In this document: positions 10,575-20,889 of the stretch, piece after piece
How positions within the stretch are numbered: the first letter of the stretch is position 1
Layout of the letters: every line of letters starts with the position of its first letter
From: Paraphaeosphaeria minitans
Lineage: Eukaryota; Ascomycota; Dothideomycetes; Pleosporales; Didymosphaeriaceae
NCBI GenBank assembly: GCA_015832175.1
Contig: WJXW01000001.1
Location: 2,294,001-2,358,000 of the forward strand
Reading direction: 5' to 3'
DNA length: 64,000 nucleotides
Notes under the pieces: generated by a model
What the model saw: the letters and a program-made list of their open reading frames with translations, nothing else
What the model was told of the DNA's origin: nothing
Databases searched by the model: none
Translations under genes and position numbers: made by a program

Positions 10575-11240
10575 ACCGCCAAAGACGCCCGCTACCTCAT
10601 CACATTAAACGATACGCCTTCGGGCGGTCTCAGAGTGTTCACAACCTTCCCAATACCACGCGCCACACGCATCCCCTCCACACCACTTTTGCCCTCCCTC
10701 AATGTCGTTGAAAAACCCGCCGAGATCCTCGCCGTCGTTAACAAGCTCAGTGACGCCGACCGTACCGCCTACCTCGCCCTGCACTCCTTCGCGGCCCCGT
10801 GCGCAAAGACCTTGTCAAAAGCACATCGGAAAGCGGTCGGAGGCGCTAAACAATGGCAGCGTTTACAACGCGAACAGCTTCGAAATAGGCGTGTATGACC
10901 TACCTACCATTTCGTATCAACCACTCGTACATCCAGAGCGTGCACTACGAGTACAACCCCGCCATCGAGCGGGACACGTTCCACGCGATCCGGGACATCG
11001 CGGAGGTTGAAGAAGCATTCATCTCGTACACCAACGGGGTAGGTATAGTCGGCTGCAGTCCTGGCGCCAGCCGAAGCTGGATACGTGGGGTTTCGTATGC
11101 CAGTGCACTACGTGCACTCCGGACGCTGAGGGCAAGAATGATAGCGTCGCAGGCGCTCAAAGCGGCGACGCAGCTGGCGGGCTTGCAGGTCGCGGAGGGC
11201 ATTGCGAATAAGAAGCTCAGGAGAAGCTATCATGATACGT
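10575..11240 (+). pseudogene. Broken SET-domain gene
   Basis: Pieces of a SET-domain protein occur in order but in different frames. First comes ITLNDTPSGGLRVFTTFPIP followed by SDADRTAYLALHSFA (about 10600-10800). Next is RINHSYIQSVHYEYNPAIE with FHAIRDIAEVEEAFISYTNG (about 10910-11040). Last is the post-SET cysteine motif WGFVCQCTTC (about 11085-11115). SET enzymes methylate lysines using S-adenosylmethionine. The invariant NHSCxPN of the active site reads NHSYIQS, so the key Cys and Asn are lost, and at least two frameshifts separate the blocks. It is a pseudogene unless sequencing errors are involved. Confidence 0.72.
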
Positions 11241-11389
11241 GTCATGATAAGCATGAACGGAAAACTGTAATAGAAGCAATTCTTTTTTAATCACGTCAAA
11301 GTCAAAACTACAATTCCGTAGTCTTGTACAGACATTTACAAAGAAAGCTCAAATCGAGCGTCTGCCGACAGCGGCCATGCACAGCCCGC

Positions 11390-12597
11390 CTAGCCAAACC
11401 ACTGGTTCACGCTCTTCCAGTTCACATAGCGCGGCCCAATCGTCTTCAAATCCGCGACACCCAAGTTGGCCGCGTCAATCAAAATTTCACGCTTCATCAA
11501 ATCGATCACCTTCTTCACACCCTCCTCGCCATAGACATTGCTGAGCATGAAGGGGCGTCCCAGACCCACGGCACGCACATCAAGCGCAAGCAGCTTCAAC
11601 GCATCAGCGCCGTAGCGGATGCCGCCGTCCGCGTACACCTCGACCTGCTTGAAGAGATCCGGCTCCTCCTCGTAGATCTCAAGCGCGACCTCGAGCGAGG
11701 ACGGGGTGGTGTCGAGCTGACGGCCCCCGTGGTTGGACAGGTAAATCGCCTTGGCATCATTTTGAATTGCAAGACGCGCATCCTCGACGGTCTGGTTGCC
11801 CTTAGGGATGATGGGCAAACTCGTCATGTTGCTGAGCTGGCGGTAAAAGTCCCACGTCAAATAGCTGTACGAGCTGTCTGCAGACCCGACGCCGTATCGC
11901 TTTGCACGGTGTCTATTTCCGTCGGCGGCAGAGTCCACCGTGAGCACGATGGCTTTGAAGCCAAGCTTCTCGATTTTCTGGAAGAGCTCCTGCGTCTCGG
12001 AGATGTTGACCGTCAGGTAGACCTGTTGGAGCAGCACCTGCGAGCTGTTTGCCTTGGCAGCGTAGATTTCCTCTGTCGTCTTGGTACTGAACAGAGACGC
12101 CATGTAGAGGATGTCGCCGCAAGCGGCGCCCTTGACGGAGTTGATCTCAGCATCGGGATGCGCATAGCCGCCGCGGGCGCAGGGCGCGATGAAGAAGGGG
12201 GCGGAGAAGTTGTGGCCTAGGATGGTGGTTGGGAGCGAGCTGTCGATCTTGGTGATGTCGACCAAGACTAGGGGAAGTAAGCTGACGTGTATATAAACAA
12301 AAACGGACATTACTAACCACGCGGCCGGAGGCGAAAGCGCTGAAAGACTTCAATATCGTTCCTGTAGGACCATTCTCCCGCCGCTCCGTTGCGGTAGTAT
12401 GTGTAGTTTTGCGGCGACATCTTGCGCCGGGCTGACCAGTCGAAGTCGGACAGGCCGACGATCTGTTCCAATGGCGGGAGGGTATCGTTGGCAGTGGAGC
12501 CGAGGACATCTTCGATACCGGTATCAGGCTCGTTCAGAAACGGTCTTGCAGCGCGTGCGACTGATACAAGGGCAAGGGCAAGGAACGAGCAGTGCAT
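11390..12597 (-). CDS. FMN-dependent alpha-hydroxy-acid oxidase with signal peptide
   Basis: Two exons (12318-12597, 11390-12267) give 385 residues. The family oxidises L-2-hydroxy acids such as lactate or mandelate to 2-oxo acids using FMN. Visible motifs in order are HPDAEINSVKGA, LLQQVYL, LTVDSAADGNRHR, the FMN lysine in IIPKG, the catalytic His-Gly-Gly-Arg in SNHGGRQLD, and the phosphate-binding DGGIRYGADALK and GLGRPF. There is no cytochrome b5 domain, so it is an oxidase-like form rather than flavocytochrome b2. The ATG at 12597 begins a hydrophobic leader (MHCSFLALALVSVARA), suggesting secretion, which is uncommon for this family. Upstream in-frame ATGs would bury that leader. Confidence 0.85.
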
Positions 12598-13518
12598 CGT
12601 GAAGGAGTGATTCGGGGTTATAGAAGTGCGACCACTTGACAAGTCCTTACTAGACACCAAGTGCACTTGTCTTTATTATACATAACAACAAAGAAATTGT
12701 CAAGTGCTACAGCCAAGCACGTCTTATCCAAGCATTACCAACTCTTGGAAATCGCTGTCCAATGGCCCTTCTGCGGACGCTTCCAGTCCAGTGGTTGCAT
12801 GTTTCTTGCATTTTTTGCCCAGCCAGGGCACCACTTCCGCAGGCGCAGCAAGTGTTTCGTTTTGAGCAGAAATCCGGCCGTTTCGCATTTGGCATTCGGA
12901 GTTTTGCGGCTGAGCGCACTACCTGTGATTGGCATTTACATGAACAACAACCAGAGCGAACTGCCCTTCTTGGCCGCTGCGTCGTAGCCGGTCCTAGGCG
13001 CAATCTTGTCCGACCTGACGAGGGAAACTAATACTGCATAGGAGCGGTCATATCGTAAGAACCGCAGCTATCGTTGTCCGCAAAGGGATGCTGCCACTTG
13101 AATTCGTAAGGTGGTATGTGCGTGCGGAACCTGACATGGTATCGCATTGTTTCTGTTTACTACCATCGGTCCGGTAAGTAAGATCCGGTAAAGAAGCAAC
13201 ACACTTGGTGGAAAGGTAGGATTGTAGTTCTCCGAAGCTTAGGCAGCTTAAGGGAGATGCACATCAGACCCCCACTCAGCTGTCAACATGGGTCGCGATC
13301 CTGAGATCTCTGGCTATGCTGTCTCGAGCTCTAGAACAAAATAAAATTCATTCGACTTCGGGTATCATGGATACTGCTGGGATGTCAGCGAGACCTCGAC
13401 GTCTGGAAAGGACCTCAAACCTCGGACAACCTCCCCTGCTTCACAGCTTCAGTGCTCTCATCTACGTCTCACTGAGACAAGGTATGGGTCTGATAGCTTG
13501 TACCTTCTCTTTCAAACA
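12598..13518. other. Gene-free stretch
   Basis: Promoter side of the hydroxy-acid oxidase and 3' side of the dynactin gene. I see no gene here. Confidence 0.4.
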
Positions 13519-14244
13519 TCATGAGGCCCACTTCGCAACTTGGTTCGGCACCAGTTTCTTGAATGTGGTTATCTGTGTGGTGTGGAAGTTCATCCGCATC
13601 TCCAAGACCTCTGGCCTCAGCAGCAACGTCTTGTTCTGCCTATACTCGGTCGCGCTGTGCACAACCATGTAATCCGGGATGTGCGTATTGGCTGGTAGGA
13701 CGCAATGCGCGACAATTGAGCAAAACTGTGAACATCAGCATATAGTTTTGGTTTGGGATCAGATGCAACTCGCCTTCCCAATGACACATCCTCTCCCCAC
13801 ATACGCGCCGACCTCAATCACGCTCCCTTCCCCCACCTCTGCTGCCTCCACAACAGCCGTCGCCTCGACCGTGACGTTGCGGCCTAACACGGTGCCTTCT
13901 CCGCGCGAGGAATCCCGCACACTGGTCCTTGACGCCATACTAGCCACGCTATTCCTCTTGCTTTCGTCCATTCTGTCTCCCATGCCGACGCCTATCTTCG
14001 CCCGCTCCCATAGCACGACATTCTCTCCAATAACTACGGGCGCAAGCGCGCTGCTGACCTTTGCGTGCGGGTGGAGGACGGCGTTCGGGCCAACGGTGAT
14101 GGGCTGCGTGCCTGTGAAGCCGGCGTGTTGGGCGACGAGGGCGGAGGGGTCGATGAAGAGGGCGGTGTGCTTGGGGAGGATCGAGGTGCGCTTGTTCATC
14201 GCCGATGTGCGGCGTGCGCCGTCAGGTCGCGAGGGCGCAGCCAT
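13519..14244 (-). CDS. Dynactin subunit p27 (DCTN6-like)
   Basis: Two exons (13774-14244, 13519-13725) give 225 residues. The protein is a left-handed beta-helix of hexapeptide repeats, seen in stretches such as ITVGPNAVLHPHAKV, APVVIGENVVLWERAKIG and TVLGRNVTVEATAVVEAAEV. It ends with a helical tail holding FKKLVPNQVAKWAS, as in p27, a member of the dynactin pointed-end complex that links dynein to cargo. The intron 13726-13773 has a GC donor (gggaag then gcgagt) and a cacag acceptor; the join gives GKFCSIVAHCVLPANTHIPD, which continues the helix. The true start is the ATG at 14244; the nearby upstream codon is TTG. Confidence 0.82.
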
Positions 14245-14253
14245 TCCGGCCAA

Positions 14254-14843
14254 TTGAAGGCACTGGGATGCGGCTCGTATGAATTTGTAGTTCTTGGGAT
14301 TACAGGGTTGGTCCCCTCACCAACTGCTTAGGTTGCGAGGCAACGGCGCGTCCATGGTGATGATGAAGGTACACAGGTCTCCAAACCCAGGCAAGCGGCT
14401 GACTCATCTATCGATAAGATGTACGGAACATTTACCTGGATAGTGGCAGATAGGTACCCCATTTGTGCACATCATCCATTTGAATTCCTTTGCTACGAAA
14501 AGAAAATGTATAGCCCAATCACTATTCTGAACATCCATACTGGAAGCGATACGACCAGAGCTGGGTTTCTGATTCAATTGCTGATATTAATAGTTACACC
14601 AGTTAGACCGCAATGCACTGCGCTTTCGCACAGCCAGACCTCAAACCGGACACACCGCCGTCCCCAGAATCAAGCCGTCGAGGCTGTATGAAAGTCTGGA
14701 GTAGCTGCACTGAATGCATGAGGCCGCAGTATGTTCCCTCCATCATAGGGTATATGCGCGGTGTTAGGCTGACCCTGAGCGCCATAGGGCTGCAGCTAAT
14801 CTTCCTCAGCGTCCTCTGCCCCGTCACCACGCTTACAACTTCT
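14254..14843. other. Gene-free stretch
   Basis: It lies between the start of the dynactin gene and the 3' end of the next minus-strand gene. Short frames only; no feature is recognised. Confidence 0.35.
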
Positions 14844-15785
14844 TTAATTGAAGAGTTCAGCCCCTCGCAACACCAGCACCCTCTTCGAAAACATATCCAA
14901 CATTCTCGAACACAAATGCAGATCCAGCCCCTGCTTTGCTATACTTTCCCGGTCTAGATGCTCAAACTCCTTCTCCTCCCCCCTTTTTGAATCCCTTATG
15001 GCTTTCAACATCATCTTTAGGTCTAGCTTAGCTGCCTTCTTTGTCCTCTTCCGCTCACGCTTTAAGCAGCGTTTGCAGCGTTTGCACTGGGCTGCATCGA
15101 TCGCGTCACTTTCCTGCCCTGGTTCTTCAACCGCAATGCCTAATGTCTGTAATAGTGACCTTCTTAGGACATGGGCCTCTTGATTTTGATTCAGTGCGAG
15201 CGAGCGCTTGAGAAGTCTTCCACGCTCCGGAATGACTACACGCTGAAGCCGGGCGAAATGGCAGGGGTATAGTTGCGGCTGGAGCTGGATTTGCGTTGCC
15301 CGGCAGGCTCTTGGAAACAGCGGTGGTGTGTATTCTCGAGGCAGAATAGGCGCAGACCCCTCCTCTTTCCGGTGGAGGATCTTGAGCTTATATAGCTTTT
15401 TCAGTATTTTTGGGTTCAGAGCTGGTATCCCAACAGGCCTTGAACTCGGCTTTAAGAAGCATTGAACTTCAACATCTTTTTCCAGAGCTTCGCGTCCAAG
15501 AGGTGACGGGCGATATCTCCTCTCTATCTCTTTGTGGCTTTCTCGTACTTTGGCCTTCGAAATCTTCTTCGTAAGGCCAAGGATAGGGCGTGGGTCTTCA
15601 ACTTCCGGGGCCCGAAGACTCAATCGATTTAGGGAGTTGCGGAGGGCTTCGGCATATAGGGGGGTAACAGGAAGGGGCTGGGCAGTAGCTTGACTGAGAA
15701 TGCAGCGTTCGGGTGGCGGGCGCGTGGAAACTGGGGTGGATGGTGTCTTGCGTTGGAGCTCGTTCTTGGAGGCGGGTTCTTTCAT
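14844..15785 (-). CDS. Basic hypothetical protein, 313 residues
   Basis: Single open frame from ATG at 15785 to a stop at 14844. I do not recognise the family. The protein is very basic and largely charged. The first 60 residues are rich in Pro, Thr and Arg, the middle has many Lys/Arg pairs, and residues near 230-255 form a lysine/arginine-rich segment beginning CKRCKRCLKRERKRTKK, followed by a probable helix (LDLKMMLKAIRDSKRGEEKE). No signal peptide or membrane segment is present. The basic cluster would suit a nuclear or RNA-binding protein, but that is a guess. The long uninterrupted frame and the absence of such a frame on the other strand favour a real gene. Confidence 0.6.
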   Translation of the reverse strand: MKEPASKNELQRKTPSTPVSTRPPPERCILSQATAQPLPVTPLYAEALRNSLNRLSLRAPEVEDPRPILGLTKKISKAKVRESHKEIERRYRPSPLGREALEKDVEVQCFLKPSSRPVGIPALNPKILKKLYKLKILHRKEEGSAPILPREYTPPLFPRACRATQIQLQPQLYPCHFARLQRVVIPERGRLLKRSLALNQNQEAHVLRRSLLQTLGIAVEEPGQESDAIDAAQCKRCKRCLKRERKRTKKAAKLDLKMMLKAIRDSKRGEEKEFEHLDRESIAKQGLDLHLCSRMLDMFSKRVLVLRGAELFN

Positions 15786-16843
15786 AGTGTAAGATCAAGT
15801 CGTTGCTAGGTGAAGACTATGTATGCGAGTTTTTGTTACGTTGGGGTAGGAATGGCACAGGGGAGCGCGCATTTTACAGACGCTGGTTCGTGTCGAAATG
15901 GGCGGCTGACCAAGAATCGTATTTTCCGAAGCAGTAGCGAGCCGTTGAGCTGGGTAGCGAGCCAAAACTATGGTAGTTCCAGCAATCGTTAGGGCGTGGT
16001 GATGCGGGTCTCAGTGTGTAATATGGTACCGTTGGGAGGCTGGGTGGGCCGCTTGACATCGCCACGACTTTGGATATCTTGTCACATCATTGGTACGGTT
16101 CAACACCTTGAGTGCACCCATGAGGTATTACATCTATTCGACAGGTCTTAGAAATCCTAGATTAGCGGGCATCGCAGGCACACCTGCTCAAGATCGTACT
16201 GACTTCTTAGCTATAAAACCCACGATAAGTGAATGTAGTCTGTGTTAGCATCTGTGATGCTAACACTATGAGCACTACCCGTGCACATGGGCGGGTACAA
16301 ATTGGGTGTGGATTTTTGAGGCATTTCTAGAGAAAGGGTTATTCGCTTGGCTGAGATATGCACAAGGTACCTATGAATCCCGATTTGACTCATACAGACT
16401 CTCTACAGGTACCTTAAATAGCCCACGGCTGTTATGCCCCGCTGCGTGCTAAGCCTTGGAGCCTAGGTACTAATCAGACTCGCAACGTCGATCTGCTGCC
16501 GTTGATGCGCTTCTTTGATAGCAAGCGTGAGACGTGTCACAAGCTCGTCCATTTTACATCAACTCTAGCCTCGAGAACTAACCTGTAATCAAACATTTGC
16601 TGCTGGCCGATCTGTTTCACTGTTCAAAGACTCAGAAAACAAGTAAACATTGTATTCCCCCAACTGTATCACTCACCAGAATATGTAAAATAGTCTCGTT
16701 CGAGCAGATATGTATATCCTTTACCGTCTAGTTTTATTCCAAAACACCGAAAAAATCAGTCCTCACGCCGTGAGCAAAACAAACTTTACTAAACGACCAC
16801 CAAACCACTACCACCACTCGACAAGACCAAATCCTGCACAGAA
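15786..16843. other. Gene-free stretch
   Basis: About 1 kb without a supportable gene; only frames below 70 codons with no recognisable content. Confidence 0.35.
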
Positions 16844-17635
16844 ATGGCACCCTCCGACCCCATGGATCTACCCTCCTATCGCACTCTATAACGCACCTAT
16901 AAAATCATAGGCCTCCCCCTCTCTTCCACACCTTCCGAGGTCCGCAACGCCTACAGGACCCTCGCAGTCCGTGTCCACCCCGACAAGGTCGCCACTCATC
17001 ACGTTGGGCACGCCACAGCAGAGTTCCAGAAGCTGAAGGCAGCGTACAACGTCTGTCTTCCGCACGCCGACTCTCTCGCTGTTTTCAAAAGCAGGAACGC
17101 AACCTGTGAAGATGAACCCGACGCCGACCTTTCCGATACCCACTCAGGGAATGTCTCCCAGGACAATGCCTTTTTTACGGAGGTTCTTCGCGAGCCTCAT
17201 GAAGACGAAATCCTAATTTTCAACGCTTCGACATCTGCCGCAGTACTCAAGCGCGAGAAGCTGTACGGCGACATGGCCGAAGAGGAAGAGCGCATCCTAA
17301 GTCACCACGAATGGCGAGGTCGAGGCGCGGACCCGCAGGCTTGGTGGACGGCTGAGCAAAAGCTGGCGCATCATCGGAAGGCGTATGCAGCCAATGGGAA
17401 GCTGGATCGGGACATAAAAAAGATCTGTACGGAGGGCGAGGGGAAAGCGGAAGAAGCTTAAGGAGGCTGCTCAGGATGAGAGGGGTAAGAAAGGGGATTA
17501 AGTAAGTAAAACAGGAGTTTTAGAAGGAGAGTTATGTAAAGGAGGGACTTGTAAAGGAGGTTAAAAAGTTGACCGACGTTCCTGAGAGTTGGGAGGATGA
17601 AATGGATGACGATGAGGAGGGCGCAGTGGATGCTT
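16844..17635 (+). pseudogene. J-domain (DnaJ-like) gene with a nonsense codon
   Basis: The frame from ATG 16844 reads 15 codons (…DLPSYRTL) and meets TAA at 16889. The same frame then continues with a clear J domain: IIGLPLSSTPSEVRNAYRTLA, the HPDK loop, and FQKLKAAYNVC. It ends with a charged tail to TAA at about 17459. J domains stimulate Hsp70 ATPase. No GT donor exists before the stop that could remove it. After 17459 the plus strand still looks once-coding in shifted frames (KEAAQDERGKKGD; then TDVPESWEDEMDDDEEGAVDA near 17570-17635), so the original protein was probably longer. A single C-to-T change (CAA to TAA) would explain the first stop. A shorter product from a downstream ATG would lack the HPD motif. 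Confidence 0.65.
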
Positions 17636-18463
17636 GAGGAGATATTCAAGGAGGCGTATCCGTTAAGACGCCCAGGTAATTACTTGTATTTTCATCTAGA
17701 ACTCGCTTTGTAGTCGATCATTGGGATTAATGATCTAGGACTTGTGTCTTTTGCTAGGAGCTTAACAGAAATGCGAGAATTCGGGAAGCTCTACAGCTCT
17801 ACAGCTACAGCCTAGAATTACTTATATGCGCTTACTTATATGCGCTACTGACGTCCCCCTTACGTCAGGAAGGCCCTCCACCGGGATGACTTCAACCCGA
17901 ATATATTATCTATATCATTTTTGGTACGTTCTACATTCAGCTTTCCATTATGATTTGCATACATGTCCCCTAATTTTCAAATTGCAATCTCTTACCCTTG
18001 CTGTACTGCGATAAGTTTCACATTACTTGGCCTTTCGGAACCAGTATTGACATGGTTCGGGGCACAGTGACGTTGTACGAGAATCACACCAACTTATCCT
18101 ATACAAAGCCTAGTCATAACGGTTCTTCTGGAACATATGCAGCATACGAGAGTAGAAACTCTTCTCTAAGAGTTTAGTGGTTCTATTCGGTTCCCAGCAC
18201 CTTGCCATTCTGTTGCAGTTACACTTAGGACGATTAACTGTTCTAAAAGTCTTCTAGAAAGACATGCCTCTAATGCAGCCGACTTAAGCCGAATTCACGT
18301 TACTGTAGCATATAAAACTATTAAGATTGTGCAAGCATTTTCACAATGATCATCGTCACGATGATTGGATCGAATGAAGAGGTATAGATGTCTACTATAA
18401 TGTGCAAACACAATAATGTCACTGGCCGATGCGACTAGGTACAGCACATGTCCTATGCAGACC

Positions 18464-18525
18464 GAAGAAGAAGAAGAAGAAGAAGAAGAAGAAGAAGAAG
18501 AAGAAGAAGAAGAAGAAGAAGAAGA
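18464..18525. repeat. (GAA)n microsatellite
   Basis: An uninterrupted run of about 20 GAA triplets on the plus strand, in gene-free DNA. Confidence 0.95.
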
Positions 18526-18745
18526 CTAATGTTATAGACGCAGTGCGGGTTGCCTAGGAGGCACGAAACAAAGGGGGGTGAGATGGATGAAGCAGGGCAG
18601 GCGGAAGGCGGGCAGAATCCCCGGATAGAAAACTCGAAAGACGCGACAGAGCTCGACGAGCTTTCCGTGGACCTAGGTAGCGTTCGATGAAGTTACCCAG
18701 CACCTGCGCTTACGCCAAATCACTGTCTTGTCTGTGTTTTCTTAG

Positions 18746-18796
18746 CGTTTCGTTTCGTTTCGTTTCGTTTTTTTATTTTATTTTATTTTATTTTTT
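18746..18796. repeat. CGTTT / TATTT pentamer tract
   Basis: Several cgttt units pass directly into several tattt units. It lies about 200 bases beyond the 3' end of the GH43 gene, which is on the minus strand. Confidence 0.85.
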
Positions 18797-18995
18797 CCGC
18801 CTGAATGCACGAAAGGGATGATTCCTACACCATTCCCTGCCATCTCTTACAACGTCGGCGAGCTCTGCTACTCAACGGAAGATGTGCCACAACAGACCTG
18901 GCCCCAGAGCAGCATAATTACCAGAATGTGGCGTTGTATTTCATATTCATCTTCTCACAGCTCGATAGAAACCCACAGCATCCCCCGTTCCCAGC

Positions 18996-20015
18996 TCACG
19001 ATCCTTCCTCCTCCAACCTCGCAGCCGGCGGCTCAATCTTTGGCTGGGGCTCCGCCAAATGAATCTTCCCCTCGGCATCATACACAATCTCCCTAATCTT
19101 CGCACTCCTCAGATGATTCTCTCCCCCGCTCAGCGAACTATCATGGTAAAAAAGATACCACCTGCCCTTGAACTCTGCAATGCTGTGATGTGTCGTCCAC
19201 CCAACCACGGGCTCCAATATGGTTCCCCCATATGTGAAGGGACCCATCGGAGAGTCTCCGATCGCGTACGCAAGAAGATGCGTGTCGCCTGTGGAGTAGC
19301 TGAAGTAATACTTCCCACGATACTTGTGCAGCCACGCAGCCTCGAAGAAGCGACGGGCGTGATCCCCGGCAGCGATGGGCTCCTTGGTGGCCGGATCCTG
19401 GATGACAACGTCGGATATGTCGCCCGCGAGAGACAGCATGTCGTCGGAAAGGATGGCCACCTTGGCGTGCAGCGCGCTGCCCGTCGACGGCTCGTTCGCC
19501 CCGACCTGCGACTGGTCAAAGTCCCCATCGGCATAGCACTGCAGCTGGCCGCCCCACAGCCCGCCAAAGTACAGATACGCCTGGCCGTCGTCGTCGACGA
19601 AGACGGCGGGATCCACACTGAACGTCCCCTTGATGTGATCTGGCTCCGCTTTGAAAGGGCCCTCCGGTTTATCCCCCACTGCGACGCCGATCCTGAAGAT
19701 GTCGTCCTTGTCCCGCGCGGGGAAGTAAAGGTAGTATTTCCCGTTTTTGGAGGCGGCGTCGGGGGCCCACAGTTGGCGGGAGACCCACGGAACATCCTCC
19801 GCCTTAAGGGCCACGCCGTGATCCGTGACGGGGCCGTCGACGTCGTCCATGCTGAAGACGTGGTAATCGTTCATGTCGTACTGGTCGCCATTGTCGTTGT
19901 TTTTGATGTCTGTTTCGCGGTCATGCGAGGGGTAGACGTAGAGCTTGCCGTTGAAGACGTGCGCGGAGGGGTCCGCGGTGTAGAGGTGCATTACGAAGGG
20001 CTCTTTGTCCGCCAT
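18996..20015 (-). CDS. Glycoside hydrolase family 43 protein
   Basis: Intronless 339-residue protein forming a single five-bladed propeller of the GH43 type (beta-xylosidase, alpha-L-arabinofuranosidase and related activities). The three catalytic acids are in the expected places: the general base Asp15 in TADPSAHV, the modulating Asp in FSVDPAVFVDDDG, and the general acid Glu in RRFFEAAWLHK. A late His in TTHHSIAEFKG fits the calcium/ligand site. There is no signal peptide, so the enzyme should act inside the cell on imported oligosaccharides, and no extra carbohydrate-binding module. The exact substrate is not decidable by eye. Confidence 0.9.
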   Translation of the reverse strand: MADKEPFVMHLYTADPSAHVFNGKLYVYPSHDRETDIKNNDNGDQYDMNDYHVFSMDDVDGPVTDHGVALKAEDVPWVSRQLWAPDAASKNGKYYLYFPARDKDDIFRIGVAVGDKPEGPFKAEPDHIKGTFSVDPAVFVDDDGQAYLYFGGLWGGQLQCYADGDFDQSQVGANEPSTGSALHAKVAILSDDMLSLAGDISDVVIQDPATKEPIAAGDHARRFFEAAWLHKYRGKYYFSYSTGDTHLLAYAIGDSPMGPFTYGGTILEPVVGWTTHHSIAEFKGRWYLFYHDSSLSGGENHLRSAKIREIVYDAEGKIHLAEPQPKIEPPAARLEEEGS

Positions 20016-20889
20016 GGCTGGGTGTTACAGAGCTGTTGGATTGTGTACAAGTTGGTCTGCGCAATATCCATCTTGACTTGTAGTCGCTCGTGGTGCTTTT
20101 ATGGAGCTGCCCCGCCACCCACTGAGGCTCAACAGCTCCTCCAATTTAGCCATTTTAACCATCGGAATATCCACCCCGAGCACTAGAAGATCTGGTACCA
20201 TGCAACGTCGCCGCGCAGGTACATACATTTCGCGATGCAAGCGCGTCCATTGGCGTTTACCCGTTAGCCCGCTTGAGCAACCGCTGCAGGTGCGAGAACC
20301 TCGGCTTGGCGGACGCATACGACGCAGTGTGCGCGTAACCAAGATTCTCTTCTTATGTTTCGACAAGTTAGAGAGGGGGAGGGCAGGAAGGTGCATCGTG
20401 GTGGATTGAATGGATGCGAAGACGCAGGTTATATAGGTGATGTTGGTATAATGTGTATTCGGTTGTCGTAGAGGATCGTGGTTTGAGTGGTTCGTATTTA
20501 AGCGTGCATGGGAGCCTACCGCTGAGAGCCGCGCTTTGTCGTGGTCGATGAAATGTCGTAATAGGCTGGGTCAGGACCGCGACAGAACGTGGGTATTGCT
20601 AACAGAGGTTAATGAGAGAAGAGAGAAGAGAGACGACTGGAACTTGTTTAGCAGACGGAATGGTGGAACGTGGCATTGTGAACCAGGTCAAAGATAAATC
20701 AAGGAACAGTTGATGTGTGAACAAGGTACATTGCTTTTGGAACGATCGAACTTTTCGACTCTTTTCCAAGACCAGGCAGAAACCCACGGCGCCAACATAA
20801 ATCAAGACGCCGAGTGCAGATAGTAAGAACCTATGAATACACGTCCTCTGGGACACCCCTCCCACCACTCAAGCCTCAAGCCTTAACGC
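20016..20889. other. Gene-free stretch
   Basis: Promoter of the GH43 gene and 3' side of ILV5. No further gene is recognised. Confidence 0.4.

Larger units (their letters stand above)
17640..18995. other. AT-rich gene-free stretch
   Basis: I see no gene. It contains the direct pair acttatatgcgct at about 17819-17846, a short inverted repeat (ctgacgt…acgtcag, about 17847-17868), and two microsatellites listed separately. Confidence 0.4.

Noticed and set aside
18464..18525. (GAA)n as poly-Glu or poly-Lys coding sequence
   Set aside because: Open in all repeat frames by nature; no gene around it.
19059..20186. 375-codon plus-strand frame opposite GH43
   Set aside because: The GH43 reading on the other strand has all catalytic residues; this frame is its shadow.
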